Positions 22,808 through 39,005 of a DNA stretch of 64,000 nt are shown here, in pieces. The stretch is taken from the NCBI GenBank assembly GCA_011634665.1, contig WAEK01000001.1, forward strand, positions 3,496,501 through 3,560,500. Direction: 5' to 3'. Source of the stretch: Mortierella sp. BCC40632. Its lineage: Eukaryota > Mortierellomycota > Mortierellomycetes > Mortierellales > Mortierellaceae. Each line of letters starts with the position of its first letter. Positions within the stretch are counted from its first letter, which is position 1. A model generated the notes under the pieces. The model saw nothing but the letters and a program-made list of their open reading frames with translations. It ran no database searches and was not told where the DNA came from. The translations under genes were made by a program, and so were the position numbers.

Positions 22808-24728
22808 TGTGTGTTTAGTATTCGGTGCTTGTTGCTTTTGCTTCGAATTCTTCTCATTAGGCGTAGTTTTTGATAGATACTATTTTGGGGGCAGGGAGAT
22901 GGGGGAAGACACTTACGTTCATTGGTGAGGCCCACAGAACTCTTCCTGATCCGGGCCAAGCACTTGGTGACAAGCTGGGGTACTTTTTTGCGAGTAAAAT
23001 TGCAATGCTTCTCGATATTGACACCAAACACCTGGTCTGTAGGAGAGTAAAACGGTTCACAAAAAAGAATGGAGAAAAGAGAGAGAAAGAGATTATGATG
23101 AGCCCATCTTATATCATCTAGACAATTGCTGCAACATGAATCTGCATCCATTTTGATTTAAACAATAGAGGATTAGAAATTAGGGGGAGGGAGAAGGGTG
23201 ATTTCCTTACCAACTCCAGTTCCATGATAAAAGTTGTTGTAGAGCGTGGGCATAGGGACAAAGGCACCTGTGCGATATTGCTCAATCACATACTGGACAT
23301 CGTTCTGAGGTCGCAGAGCTTCCTGGAAAATCAACAGATCATCCGCAACTGACTGAGTGATACTGATGATGTTGGAGAAGATGGCAGCAAAGTTCAAAAA
23401 GGCTGTCCCAGGTGTAAGGAAAGACCGATATCAGAAAAAGAAAAAATAAAAATAATAGGTGAGATGAGAACGAGAAAGAAAAAGAAAAAGAAAAGGGCGT
23501 TTAACGGTGCAAGTATCCGGGTATATACCATTCTTAAAAGTAGTGATACGGTCAAACTCGAATCGTTGTAACAAATCCATGTGGCCAAACTAAACATAAG
23601 AAAAGGAGAGAGAGAGAGAGAATCCATTTAGCTCAGTGATCTTTACAAGAAAGGGCGAATGGCATCCGTACAAATAACATACAAGAAAAAAGACTCACCA
23701 AGTTAACTTCAAGTTGCATACGGGTCTGGTCAGCTCTCTTGACAGCAGAGAGATAGGTGGCATCTGCCTTCTCAACCTCCTGCTTCGCCTTCTTGACCAA
23801 CGACTGTTCATCCTCTCTTTCATCCTCCTCAAGCAGCTCAAACATCTGGTCACGCCACTGATAAAAATTGGCAGGGCTCGCCAGGAATTTGTTGCCACGT
23901 TGGCCGATCAATCGCAAGAATCCTTCATCCGCAAGCGACTGGCCAATATGCTCTGCCTCCTCGATCGTCCTTGCCTTGGTGTTCTGTTGAATCCAGTGAG
24001 CAATGGCCGAGCCCGTGCAGCAATCCGTATACAGACCCAAGATTGGCACGCGATGATCCTGCTTGGGCACTTCATTCTTCATCCGTTGCAAAAATGCACT
24101 CAACTCAAGCATTGTGAATCGCTGCTGAGCAAACTCGTGTCGGCGTGGGTCGCCATCATCACGGACACCGGCTGCCATTTCTGCATTCGCTTCTTCCTGA
24201 GCAATCTTGGCTGCTTCAATGTCGGCACGCTCCGAGGCATTGCACTTGGCGACATAGGTTGCATAGCCCCTGTCCAGCTCAAGTAGGTGGCGATCGAAGA
24301 GGCCAAGGCGAGCCTCGAGGTCTTCGCGGCTCTGCTGAGTGGTCTGACGAGCCTGGGAGGAGAACTTGAGCAAAGGGTCGAGGACGAGTTCACGCAGGTT
24401 GGAGGCCATGGCCAAATGTCCATTGCCGAGTTTGATGCTCTCAGCCTTCATGGTCTCGAAGGTCTTGCGCAGGGAAGCACCTTCGTCGCGCAAGAAGCCG
24501 TCCATCTATCCGATCCAATTACAAGAGCGATGGGCCGATAGCAGTTAGGGACAAGAAGAGAGCACAAAAGGCACGTTGTGGTACCGGCGAGGAAGAAAAG
24601 AGAAAGGGGAGAGAAGAGAAAAAGAGCCTTTTGTCTGGGGCACAGTGGAGTAGCAATTGGTACACAACGGCGGGTGTGCACGAGGGGAGCATGACCATGT
24701 TCTCCACTAGTGTCGTTCTTGCCATGTT

Positions 24729-24769
<41 letters not shown>

Positions 24770-24949
24770 GAGATACATTGTGGTAGTTTTGTCGTTGGGA
24801 TGTGGCCGCTGTCTTGATGCAGGTAGTTTGCAAGTCAAGGCAAAGGATGATCTCGCGAATGAACATTACCACCACCATCACCACCAACTACTGCCACAGT
24901 CTTTGGACCATGTGTACCATCATCGGCTCCTTTTCTCCTCCTTTTTGTG

Positions 24950-24993
<44 letters not shown>

Positions 24994-25647
24994 CTGTTCA
25001 CCACCCCTACTGCATAGCTATTAATTGCGCCGCATAAGTCCTCATGGGTGTCCTTCTTTTCCTTTCTCTCGCTCTCTCTCTCTCTTCTTCCATCACTGCC
25101 CCGACTCATTCCCCGCAGTCCCGTGCCATGTCGGCCGTTTACTGTCCAGTCCATCCGATGGGCACTGCGCTGTCTCGTTTAGTGGGGATGATGACGACAA
25201 TGAGGTGGATGGCCAGAATGATCGAAGATGACACACCTTCCTTAATTCTCTCTTACTCTCTCTCTTTCTTAATCATCTCGCTTTTCTTTTTTCTTTCTTT
25301 TTTTTTTCCTTTTTCCTTTTTTCTTTTTTTTCTTCTTTTTTTTGCTGTTGACTCACCTTCAGTCGTCGATTGCCCATGTCGATCAGAGCATTTCCATAAC
25401 GTTGCTCCACATCGATCCGTTCACGCAAATACGAAATAATCTCCTGGTCCTCAACAGCGCCTTGATCCACCTTGGAATGGAGTACTTGCACACCTGTCAC
25501 ATAATCCCCTCGTGAATTCGACCAGAACGATTCCGAAAACCTGGTCTCTGTAAACCGACTAGGTGGTAGCTGCAGCGAGGACGCTGCCGTGGTTTGGGTT
25601 GGTGTCGACCGACCTGTGGTGGTCGGCGAAGATGCAACAGAGGTCAT
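20739..25647 (-). CDS. RGD2: F-BAR/DEP/RhoGAP protein, Rgd2 type (9 exons)
   Basis: Membrane-curving Rho-GAP of the Rgd2 family, which acts on Cdc42/Rho5-type GTPases at growth sites. Exons: 25647-25357, 24505-23699, 23589-23529, 23402-23211, 23036-22917, 22690-22619, 22375-22235, 22119-21999, 21849-20739; 971 residues. FCH/F-BAR starts near residue 33 (FSESFW, YLRERIDVEQRYGNAL). A DEP domain lies at about 236-315 (LYTDCCTGSAIAHWI ... DEGFLRLIG), followed by the rest of the coiled F-BAR. RhoGAP spans about 451-680 (FGVNIEKHC, VPQLVTKCL, VLRLYFLELPGSLV, NLLALMSIARFY). The order FCH-DEP-RhoGAP is diagnostic. The C-terminal 300 residues are disordered, rich in A, E, S and T. Unusually, the loop that should read GxYRxxG with the arginine finger reads GLTNEQKLACW. 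All introns are GT-AG; intron 1 is 851 nt with a (TTG)n repeat. Unlike most neighbours, its leader is purine-rich in sense. Confidence 0.9.
22759..22805. repeat. Poly(A)47 in RGD2-like intron 5
   Basis: About 47 consecutive A on the plus strand, so poly(T) in the transcript of the minus-strand gene. Confidence 0.95.
24731..24771. repeat. (TTG)n repeat in RGD2-like intron 1
   Basis: About 13 TTG/GTT units within the 851-nt first intron. Confidence 0.9.
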
Positions 25648-25696
25648 TCTTGAGTTTTCCTGTTGTTGTTTGTATTTCTCTTTCTCCCTTTCTCTT

Positions 25697-25727
<31 letters not shown>

Positions 25728-26257
25728 CTTTTTTTGATGGTTTTTTTTTTGGTGAGTGAACGTGGAGCAAAAAGCCTGGGTGGACGGTGAGGTGCAACTT
25801 GCTGTGCTTGTGGAAGATGAAGGAATGAGCAATGGAGAAAGAGGTAAAAAGAAAGAAAAGAAGAAAAAAAGAGGTTGGCTCTGAGAGCGTTCTCTTTTGA
25901 CTTTGCCCGGTTAGGGAGAGTTGCTCTCGTGGATAGAGAATGCTCTCTCTCTTTCTTTTGCGCGTCCGTGTCCTAGCGAGGCAACAAGGCAAGGGTTCGA
26001 ATGGTCTTGCAGGATGAACGAGATGGCGTGTGGGTGATGAGAGCAGAAATGCGAGGAGAGGAAGAGGGAGTGGGTAGGGGGGGGGAGGAGGAGTTGGGAG
26101 TTGGAGAAGGAGGAAGAAGAGAAGGAAAGAGTACGCTTCGAGAAAGGCGAGCGAGGAATAGGGGCGAGAGAAGAGACAATCGGGAGTGAGAGAGAGAGAG
26201 AGAGAGAGAGAAGAAGAAAGAATGAAAAATAGAGTCAGATGAGACTCTCAATGAAAC

Positions 26258-26320
<63 letters not shown>

Positions 26321-26324
26321 CGCG

Positions 26325-26358
<34 letters not shown>

Positions 26359-27223
26359 GCGTAGACATATCTCTCTCTCTCCCCTTTCTCCTTACAGAAA
26401 ATACTGCAGAGGGGCTGAGGCTGGATTGGACTCGTGCAGGTGTATCAATGCTTTCCATGCCTAGACTACGTACAAGAATGGCTGGTCCCGCTCTTCGGAC
26501 CTGCTGGGCTGTGTCCCCTGTTCTCCTCGCCCTTCTCTCTCTCAATCTCTTCTTTTGTCTCTTTGTCCCCCCTCCTTACCGCGTGCCAGGCGTTTGGCGC
26601 GCTGGGCCGCGGTCACTGATGGCCCGCTTGTTGTGTTTTGCTTCTCCGCCCCCCGCCTTGTGTATTGTCGGCGCGTCGCCAATATTCAAAAAAAAAAAAG
26701 GGCGCGGAACAAAAAGAAAAAAAAAAAGAGATCCCTGCTCTGGCTCTTTTGTCCTTTTTGTGCAACTGCACCGCTACCTGCACCATCCTGCAACTCTGCG
26801 GCCGTTTCAAGCACTGCCCACCACCCTTCTTTCTCCATGTGTTGCTGCTCTCATCCCTAGGCTTTGCCACACACATTCCTTCACTCTGTCTCCTCCTCTC
26901 TCTCTCTCAGGGACAATTCGGCCGCGCTGATTCCTTCGAGCCCTAACCAACACTGTACACTACAGCCCCAATTGTCCCTCGGGCGGTTCATGTTCAAGGA
27001 AACAGCCGCTGCTCACTGCCGCTTACATCAGCAACATCCATTGACCCAAAACTCCTTAAAAAAGGAACGCACAAACGCCCCATGGTGCATTTCAAAAGAT
27101 TGATCTGGTTGACCGCCTCAATTGAGTAGGGTCAAGAGGAACGACTATGTTATTTAAAGAGAGAGAGAGAGAGAGAGAGAGAAAGTGAGAAAAGAAAAAA
27201 AATTATACTATTTATATAACAAA
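25648..27223. promoter_or_regulatory. Upstream region of the RGD2-like gene and 3' flank of the oxidoreductase
   Basis: 1,576 bases without a recognised gene. Contains CT-rich DNA directly next to the RGD2-like ATG (purine-rich in its sense), a (GA)n/(CT)n inverted pair at 26262-26355 and a GA run near 27160-27182. Open frames here are low-complexity. Confidence 0.5.
26262..26355. repeat. (GA)n ... (CT)n inverted pair
   Basis: (GA) at 26262-26314 and (CT) at 26328-26355 are separated by about 13 bases and are complementary, so a stem of up to about 28 bp could form. Confidence 0.85.
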
Positions 27224-28950
27224 CTACTTGGTTGGTTGCTGGACGGTCGTAAAGACAATGCCTTGCTCTTGAATGCGTTCAAGCAGCTTTGTGTTCGCAA
27301 AGGCCACTGAAGGCGTGAGAACACCCTTGGGTACTTGATCTCGTTGGAGCAACAAGGTGTAACAAGCCTGGACCACCAACTTGGGCGTGGCCACGTAGCC
27401 TATGGTTGAACCATTTCCACATGGGACAGAGAAAGAAGCAAAGCTGATTAGTCGACCATGGATACCATCCTTTTTTTTTTTTTTTTTTACTATCTTATCT
27501 CAATCACCACATATCCAAAGAAAGAGACTTGCCTGGTTCAGGCCCACTGACGCTGGTGACGATCGACACATCTGGCTCCACGTTCTTGAGATCAGCCTCG
27601 GATTCGTGCTGCGCTCTGAGTTCCTTTGAATACCCCTTTGCAAAGAATGTCTCCGAGAACGAAGTCTCGGCCAGCTGCTTGTCCGTCGGACCCTCGTGAC
27701 TGAACAAGCCCATGCTAAAGAACTTGGGGTACTTTAGCAAGAGACTTCGTCCAAACTCATACCTGGCCAACATGCCAAAGAGAGTCGAGGCCGTGATCAT
27801 CAGGGCCAGAATCTTGAAGGAAGGGATGCAGATGTATGCGTTGAACTGGACAAGGCGTCGGAGAGGCGCAGTTGGGGCCAGTTGAGCAGTCAGGTCCTTG
27901 TCCTGGATCACCAGCTGCTGAGACAGACGGACGACAGAGGGATCAGCAAAGAAGAATGGGATCGTGTACGCACTCACGCGCTCGACCCAGTGTGGCTTAG
28001 GGTTAGATCGAAGGACTGGCCCAACATTGGGGATCTGGGGTCGATTAGCTTCCTTGCGCATTTTTCGAAGGAGGCCAGCATTGGCAAAGCCATGCACCGC
28101 CTAGAGCGAGAAAGAAGGAAAGAGGGAGAGATTAGATTTTCAATCTCCTTGCATTGGGAGTAAAGAGTGAGAGTAAGAGAAAAGATAAAAAGAGAGGATA
28201 CCGATTCATAGGTGGCGTAATGACCTGCTACGCCCGAGTCTCCTGCAACATGAAGTTTAAAGAACATCTCGATGGACGATGGCAGGGCGTCGTGTTGTTC
28301 AAGCTGCGCTTTGGTGTAAAGCACTCCAAGATCGGCAGGGATCGAGTCAAACCCACAAACATGCACGATCGAGACCTGGGCTTCCTTGGCACTCGTATGG
28401 TGCTGCAATGCCATCCGCTCGAAAAACTCGGGCTCGCCTGTAATATCAACATAATCACAATGCTCCTCGATACAGGCCTTGACAACGGCCTCGCCCAAGA
28501 ATCGGAATGGGCCCGCTATTCTCATTTCGAACAGAGAAGACACGAACAGAGGATCAATGGCGGATTAGAAGGGTGTGTAGTATGTGTAGATAGTATAAAT
28601 TTTAAAAAAAGGTTATGAACACGCACATACACACACAGACACACACAGACACACACACACACACCTGCAGCAATGACCGTTTTGGAGGCGCGACACATGG
28701 CGCGCATGCTCGACTCATCAGCGACATCAGCAATCAAGATCTCTGGTTTGATGCGGGTTGAGAACTCTTCCGTTGTTGGCAAAGACGCGACGAGTTTTTC
28801 CAGACGCTCACGCGACCGACCAGCGACTGCGACACGAAGGGGTTGCTGGCCCGCAAAGGCCTTGTCAGCAGTCCTGAGGACTTCATGGAGAATGAATCGA
28901 CCTGTGAAGCCTGTTGCGCCAAAGATGGCCACGTCAAATGTTTTTGTCAT
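27224..28950 (-). CDS. SCCPDH: Saccharopine dehydrogenase-like oxidoreductase (SCCPDH family)
   Basis: NAD(P)-binding oxidoreductase of the saccharopine-dehydrogenase-like / trans-acting enoyl-reductase family. The human member is lipid-droplet associated, with no proven reaction. Exons: 28950-28665, 28515-28202, 28100-27533, 27399-27224; 447 residues against 429 in human SCCPDH. The Rossmann motif FGATGFTGRF is at residues 10-19, followed by VAVAGRSRERL. Then come GPFRFLGE, CDYVDITGEPEF and a conserved FDSIPADLG. A hydrophobic stretch (FKILALMITASTLFGML) suggests membrane or droplet contact. Intron 3 uses a GC donor (GCAAGT) with an AG acceptor; the frame is kept only with this site. It is probably not the lysine-pathway saccharopine dehydrogenase, which is a different, catalytically characterised family. 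Confidence 0.88.
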
Positions 28951-29355
28951 TCCTGGAAAGAGTCGAAGCAGAGAAGGATGAATGGTGGTAGTATGAAGAA
29001 GGAGAGAGAAAAAAAGGAAAGATTGAATGGAGAGGAAAGAAGAGAAATGGAAAGTGTGTGAGTGTGTGTGTAAGTGTGTGAACAAAGGAGAATGAATGGC
29101 GCTGACCAATGATAGACGGCTTTAGATCATCCAGATGGAGAGAGCCACTCGAGAGCCAATTCTCACACGTTCGAGCACTAACCTCCCCACCCGACCCCTA
29201 ACCCACCCACCCTTTACTTTTCACACTGTCAACCTCTCTCTTCTGATCTCTCAATCTCTCCGCACGAAGCACTCACATGCCTGTAACGGCGCTCGAATAT
29301 GAATGCGTTTCTCAGACGCGTGCTTTGCCTTGCTCACCCGTGCCTGGGCCGATAT

Positions 29356-29393
<38 letters not shown>

Positions 29394-29750
29394 GCTGGGC
29401 GCTGCCCGGTTATTTAAACACAACCACGCGCACAAGATCGCAGATCACACACTCCCCGATGATGTCTCATCCTGCCACAAAACCACATCCTCTTTCTCAC
29501 TTTCTCTCTTCCTTCCTCTTCTTTCAACCTTCTAGGCTGACTGTGCAGGGAACTTTAATGGGGGGTGGGGATGGCGGGGGTACTACCATTTTTACTCTTT
29601 GCCTTGCTGGTCTGTCCGATCATCATCATCGTCATTGTCCCTCCCGTTCATTTTACGCTTCTCCCTTTTCTCTCACTCACTCACTCTCTCCTTCCTTCTG
29701 AGTAATAAAAGAGTATGTCTAAATCAGAATCATAGTGATTTTATAGATGA

Positions 29751-29782
<32 letters not shown>

Positions 29783-30170
29783 CTTTCTTTCCTTCTTTCT
29801 TTCCTTCTTTCCTTCTTTCCTCCCTGCAAAGTATGTACTTTTTCTTCTTTCTTTCTTTCTTTCTTTCTTCTACTTGTGCATGTATACAAATGAACCAATC
29901 TTGTCAAACCGATAGTAGCAATGATAACAACAATAAAAATAAAAATAACGAGAACAGTGTAGGTGAATGCAAAAAAAAGACAAAGGACTAAAAAAAAATA
30001 AGAGAATGTAAAAAAAAAAAAATGCTAGAAATGTAGATTGCTATCCCTCCTTCCTTTCTTCTTTCTATCGGACGAAAAAAAAAAAAAAAAAAAAAGAAAA
30101 AGAAAAAAAGAAAAAAAGAAAAAAAAAATCAAAGAAAAACATGCGTCCAAGGTGGTCTTTATCTCATGGT
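28951..30170. other. Spacer between oxidoreductase start and zinc-cluster gene end
   Basis: The first 110 bases are purine-rich on the plus strand, so pyrimidine-rich as the leader of the oxidoreductase. Further away are a CT run near 29360-29390, a T run near 29756-29780 and CTTT repeats. No coding signal was recognised. Confidence 0.5.
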
Positions 30171-34637
<4,467 letters not shown>

Positions 34638-35126
34638 GACTGTGAGGGTAGAGGAGGAGGAGTAGAGGAGATGGTGGCGGCAGTGATGGAGGAAGGAAGG
34701 GAGAAAGAGAGAGAGACTGCAGCCAGCAGGAGCGGAGAACGAGAATAGAGGCTGTGAAGCAGAGAAGAGAAGTGGACAGGAAGTTGGATGATGTTGATAG
34801 ATTGGGAGAGAGAAAGAGAAAGAGAGAGAGAGAAGAAGAAGAAGAGAAAGAAGAAGAGAAAGAAGAAGAAGAAGAAGAAGGAAGAAAAAAAAAAAAAAAA
34901 AAAAAAGGGCAAAGGCTGGATATAAAAGCGATCCAAAGTCAGCGCGACAAACATCAGCCAGCCGTTAACTTTGTTGAGTGTTTGTGTAATGGGGGAGACC
35001 AGAGGTGTTTGAAAATTGGCTTCGGTCAAGGGATGGATGCAGCCCGCATGGACGCCCTCAAATGGATGTCGCTAATCCTCCTGTGTGATTGTGTGATTGT
35101 GTCCATCTCTCCATTAATACTCTTAT

Positions 35127-35162
35127 GGATCTGATTGGATCTGATTGGATCTGATCTGATCT
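35127..35162. repeat. Tandem GGATCTGATT decamer
   Basis: Three tandem copies of GGATCTGATT, the last degenerating into CTGAT copies. Confidence 0.85.
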
Positions 35163-35409
35163 CTTTCTCTCTCTCTCTCTCTCTTTCTCTCCTTTATGTC
35201 GCTTTTTTTTTCTTCCGATCCCAAAAAAAAAAAAAAAAAAATAATAATAATAATAATAAATAAAAAAGAGAGTGAGTGAGTGAGATCCATCTCACCCCTT
35301 CCCTCTCCCCGTTGACTTTTTTTTTTCTCCCTTTTTCTCCAAGAATAAGAGGACCGACCGTCGACCTGCCGAATCGCCTGTGACCTGCGTGCGGCTTGGG
35401 GAGACCCCT

Positions 35410-35412
<3 letters not shown>

Positions 35413-35468
<56 letters not shown>
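35413..35468. repeat. (GA)28 microsatellite
   Basis: Perfect GA run in the divergent intergenic region. Confidence 0.9.
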
Positions 35469-35472
<4 letters not shown>

Positions 35473-36039
35473 AAAGAGTGAGGGAGTGACTGAGAGAGTG
35501 AGGTTCCCAGTCTTGACCCGCTACAGACAAAGACCATTCGAAACGAAACGAGACGAGACGAATTACCCAGAAGGAAAGAGAGGGACGACCACGCATGGCA
35601 TGACACGGCTCGTTCATCGATACCGGACATTATTGCTCTCGCGTGCAATGCAACCATGTTTGGCCTGCTGGGTCGCGGGGCCTCCGGGATACCGGCGTGG
35701 GCAGCGCCTGAGCAGCGCCTAATATAGACACGCCGCGGTGCAGTCGAGCCCCAGATAGGACAACAGAGCCCCTGGTTGCCGCAGGGCCCAGTCTTGTGGA
35801 TATGAAAAGATCATTGTCACTCATAACCACGACATTTGCAACCATTGTCGTCAGAGCAACAACAATAAAAAACAGTAGCGATGAAGGAATGACAAAGAAG
35901 TCTGCCAAAAAAAAAAAAAAAAAGGAGCAATGTGAGGTGTGACAGACCATGGGAACAAAGGGCAGGGTTGCTGTGGGCAGAGTGGACATGATGCCAAACA
36001 CTAATGCGGTGCGTGTAAATCACACACGAAAAAAAAGGG

Positions 36040-36094
36040 GGTGAGTGAGTGAGTGAATGTAAGTGAGTGTGAGTGAGTGAGTGAGTGAGTGAGC
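36040..36094. repeat. (GTGA)n repeat
   Basis: Tandem GTGA units interrupted once by GTGAATGTAA. Confidence 0.85.
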
Positions 36095-36401
36095 GACAGG
36101 GGTAAGAGGATCGAATGCATCTCATTCTCTCTCATCTCTCACACCTTCTCTTCTCTTTTTTTCTCGTTCGCCTTCTCCTTTTTTCTCTTTTTTCAAAAAA
36201 CACACATCAATCTTTTTTTTTTTTTTTTTTTTTCTTTCATCAGATCCATCTTTTTGCATCCATCTCCCGGGTCGTTCTGCTGCCCTTGTTGTCTTTCTTC
36301 CCGCTCCTTCCTTTGCCCTTGCCCCACGCCACGGCCTTGCTCTCCAGCTCACGTTGTCCAGCTCTCCGCTACCACTGGGACAACGGGTGACCTTTTGCCG
36401 T

Positions 36402-36446
36402 GTCTGTCTGTCTGTCTATCTGTCTGTCTGTCTGTCTGTCTGTCTG
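36402..36446. repeat. (GTCT)n repeat
   Basis: About eleven GTCT units with one ATCT variant. Confidence 0.9.
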
Positions 36447-36608
36447 CTGCATCCCACAAAGCTTGTCCTTGTTCGCTCTTTTCTCTCTCTTTCTCTCCTT
36501 CTCCCTCTATCTCTGTCCTCTGCGGCTTTCTCTCTCTCTCTCTCTCTTTCTCTTGCTTTCTTTCCCTGGCTGCAATATATCGACAAGGACGTATATCCGG
36601 CAGATAAT

Positions 36609-36658
36609 ATGAGTTTCCTAGGCCTGTAGGTTTATTTTTACCCTCCGCTCTCTCTCTT

Positions 36659-36690
<32 letters not shown>

Positions 36691-38196
36691 GGAACGACAT
36701 GACATGCCATGGCATTGGATATCCCAACCTGCAAGAGACCGACAAGACGGCTATTTCAGAGCCATACTCTCTCCTTCTTACCCTCCTCCCCCCACGTCCT
36801 CATCGCTTTTCTGGCCACTCAAGCGTGGTCTGCTACGAGAGCTGGAAACGAGAGCCATCGCCTTATGGCCGATGGTCGTCCGTATTCATAGGCTGTGGCA
36901 TCTTCTCTCACGACCTGGTCCAGGGAAATCACAAAGGAGCAAGCCAGCCAGCTGGACCAATATCAAGCTTTAGAGAGAGCAGGACACTGGAAGAGATGGA
37001 GGAGGAGCACTCAATGACCACCAGGAACAACTATCCACCTCCACCACCCTGGACCTTGTCCCTCTCTCTTGGTCGCAATTTATAGTTCTGCACGATCCTA
37101 TTCTCCGAGGCACTTTCTCGCACCACCACCCCTGCCCTGAGAGAAGAGAGTGCATTCAGAGAGAACATGATAAACTAACCCAGATACTCCCCTTGTCTTC
37201 TCTCCGACACGACACTGCCTCTTTATTTTATCTCTCTTTCTCTTTCCTTCTTTCATTTTATCTGCCCTTCTCTCAGATCATCATCAACCAGGACAAAGGG
37301 TCCCAAGAAGGGCAGCGGGTCATCCCTGCAGAAACAGTACCTTCAGAAGGATTTCGCAGAGCAAACACTTGGCTCAGGAAATCTCCGCCTTGCCGTTCAG
37401 CTGCCTGAAGGCGAAGACCTGAATGAGTGGCTCGCTGTCAACAGTAAGTCTAATGGCCAGCTCATGTGCCGCTGAGCGAAGGGTGATCTGATTTACAGAG
37501 AAAGGAAGAAGCAAGACCAAGAGAATGATCGGCTCACAATTGATCACCTCTTCTTCCTCTTATCCAGCGGTCGATTTTTTCAACCAGATCAACATGCTCT
37601 ATGGAACGATTACCGAATTCTGTACTCCACAGGACTGTCCCGTCATGTCTGCTGGTCCGAAATATGAGTACCACTGGAAGGATGACCATCACTTCAAGAA
37701 GCCGGCCCGAGTCAGTGCTCCTATTTATGTGGACCATGTCATGGCCTGGGTCCAATCCTTACTCGATAACGAAAACATCTTTCCAAGCAAGATCGGTACG
37801 TCCAACATGTATCCCATCCTCCATGTCTTTGACTCGTGCGCCAAATGGGAATCCTTCTAATCTTTTTCTTTTTCTTTTCCTCTTTCTTTCTTTCTTTTTT
37901 TTTGCTGGATATTCGATCTCGATTGCTCAATGGATCCTCCTGTTTCTCTAGGCGTCAACTTTCCAGCCAACTTCCAGTCTGTGGTCAATGACATTTTTCG
38001 TCGTCTGTTCCGAGTCTATGCACATATTTATACAGCACATTCTGCGGTGATCGTTTCTTTAGGCGAGGAAGCACATATGAACACTAGTTTCAAGCATTTT
38101 ATTCTTTTTGTCAAAGAGTTTAACTTGATCGATTCAAAGGAGCTGGTGCCTTTGGCTGACCTGATCGAAGTGCTTCTTGCTCAATCTAAAAACTAA
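36609..38196 (+). CDS. MOB1: MOB1 kinase activator of NDR/LATS kinases
   Basis: Co-activator of Dbf2/Sid2/LATS-type kinases in mitotic exit, septation and Hippo-type signalling. Exons: 36609-36625, 37277-37443, 37568-37795, 37952-38196; 218 residues against 216 in human MOB1A. Exon 1 codes only MSFLGL plus a split codon. Recognised segments are LGSGNLRLAVQLPEGEDLNEW, FFNQINMLYGTITEFC, CPVMSAGPKYEYHW, FPSKIGVNFP, RLFRVYAHIY, EEAHMNTSFKHF and EFNLIDSKELVPL. The zinc ligands are visible as CTPQDC and the two histidines of the AHIYTAH segment. All introns are GT-AG. The start was chosen because MSFL is the conserved MOB1 N terminus and the 17-nt exon joins in phase. It diverges from the zinc-cluster gene. 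Confidence 0.95.
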
Positions 38197-38932
38197 AAAG
38201 AAGAGAAAGGGAGAAGGAAAGGTCCTGAATGCTTTTTTTTTTTTTTTTTTTTTGGATCATGGAACATTTGCTCTTCCTTCCCCTATCTATCAATCTATCC
38301 TCCTGCTCTCTTGCGTAGACAGTACCTCTGGATCATGGCTCTAGTGGATGTCTGTCCAATTGGATCTGGTACCCCCCCATCGCTACATTTCTATACCTTT
38401 ACTTGACTCTCTCTCTCTCTTTTTTTTTTTTTTATGTATCTATCTCCTCTTTTAAACATGGACAACCCCATCTCCTTTGCACAAGAGGCATATTCACCTC
38501 TATCACCTTTTACCAATAACAACAAAAAAAAAAAAAAAAAAGTGGGGTTTCTTTTTTTTTTTTTTTTTTTGTTTGTTTGGGCGGAAGGTGATAATGCGGA
38601 ATAAATCTTGGGAGGCTGAAATGCCCCATACATTGGTCATATATCCCACCCTAGACAGTTGCCCTCAAGGCAATCTTATTCCGCTTCCTCTTCCTGCCTC
38701 ACCTCTGCAAATGTGAGAGCTACCATCACTAACAACAAGAACAACAAGAGCAACAACAGCAACAAACCCCCCTCCCCTCGCACTTCACCCCACTACCCTT
38801 AGCTAAATTTTTCAACCATTTAACTTATTCTGCGAATTTATTGGCCAATCAAATTGCAGAGAAATTAAGCACACGTGATGGCTTAGAGTATTGTCAATGG
38901 TTCCTTGGCGGCGCCCGCTTGCATAAGATCTC
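38197..38932. other. MOB1 3' flank
   Basis: Contains T and A runs (38232-38254, 38522-38540, 38551-38570) and no coding signal. The last part before tRNA-Lys is ordinary unique sequence. Confidence 0.55.
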
Positions 38933-39005
38933 GCCCGGCTAACTCAATCGGTAGAGTGTCAGACTTTTAATCTGAAAGTTGCGGGTTCGACCCCCGCGTT
39001 GGGCG
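38933..39005 (+). tRNA. tRNA-Lys (anticodon TTT)
   Basis: A 73-nt cloverleaf without intron. The acceptor pairs GCCCGGC with GTTGGGC (two G-T pairs), discriminator G. The anticodon stem CAGA/TCTG encloses CTTTTAA with anticodon TTT. The A-box-like stretch is TAACTCAATCGGTAGAGTG and the T arm holds GGGTTCGACCC. A T9 run at 39030-39038 can serve as Pol III terminator. Confidence 0.96.

Larger units (their letters stand above)
34638..36608. promoter_or_regulatory. Divergent promoter region zinc-cluster gene / MOB1
   Basis: 1,971 bases between two divergent starts. Both leaders are pyrimidine-rich in their own sense: GA/GAA-rich plus strand next to the zinc-cluster gene, CT-rich next to MOB1. 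Contains a decamer repeat at 35127, (GA)28 at 35413, (GTGA)n at 36040 and (GTCT)n at 36402. No gene recognised. Confidence 0.55.

Noticed and set aside
27500..27540. Possible frameshift at the end of oxidoreductase exon 3
   Set aside because: A GCAAGT donor with the next AG restores the conserved frame, so a GC-AG intron explains it better.
36402..36446. Regular (GTCT)n and, at 35127, a tandem decamer considered as CRISPR-like or satellite arrays
   Set aside because: Pure short tandem repeats without spacers in a eukaryotic genome.
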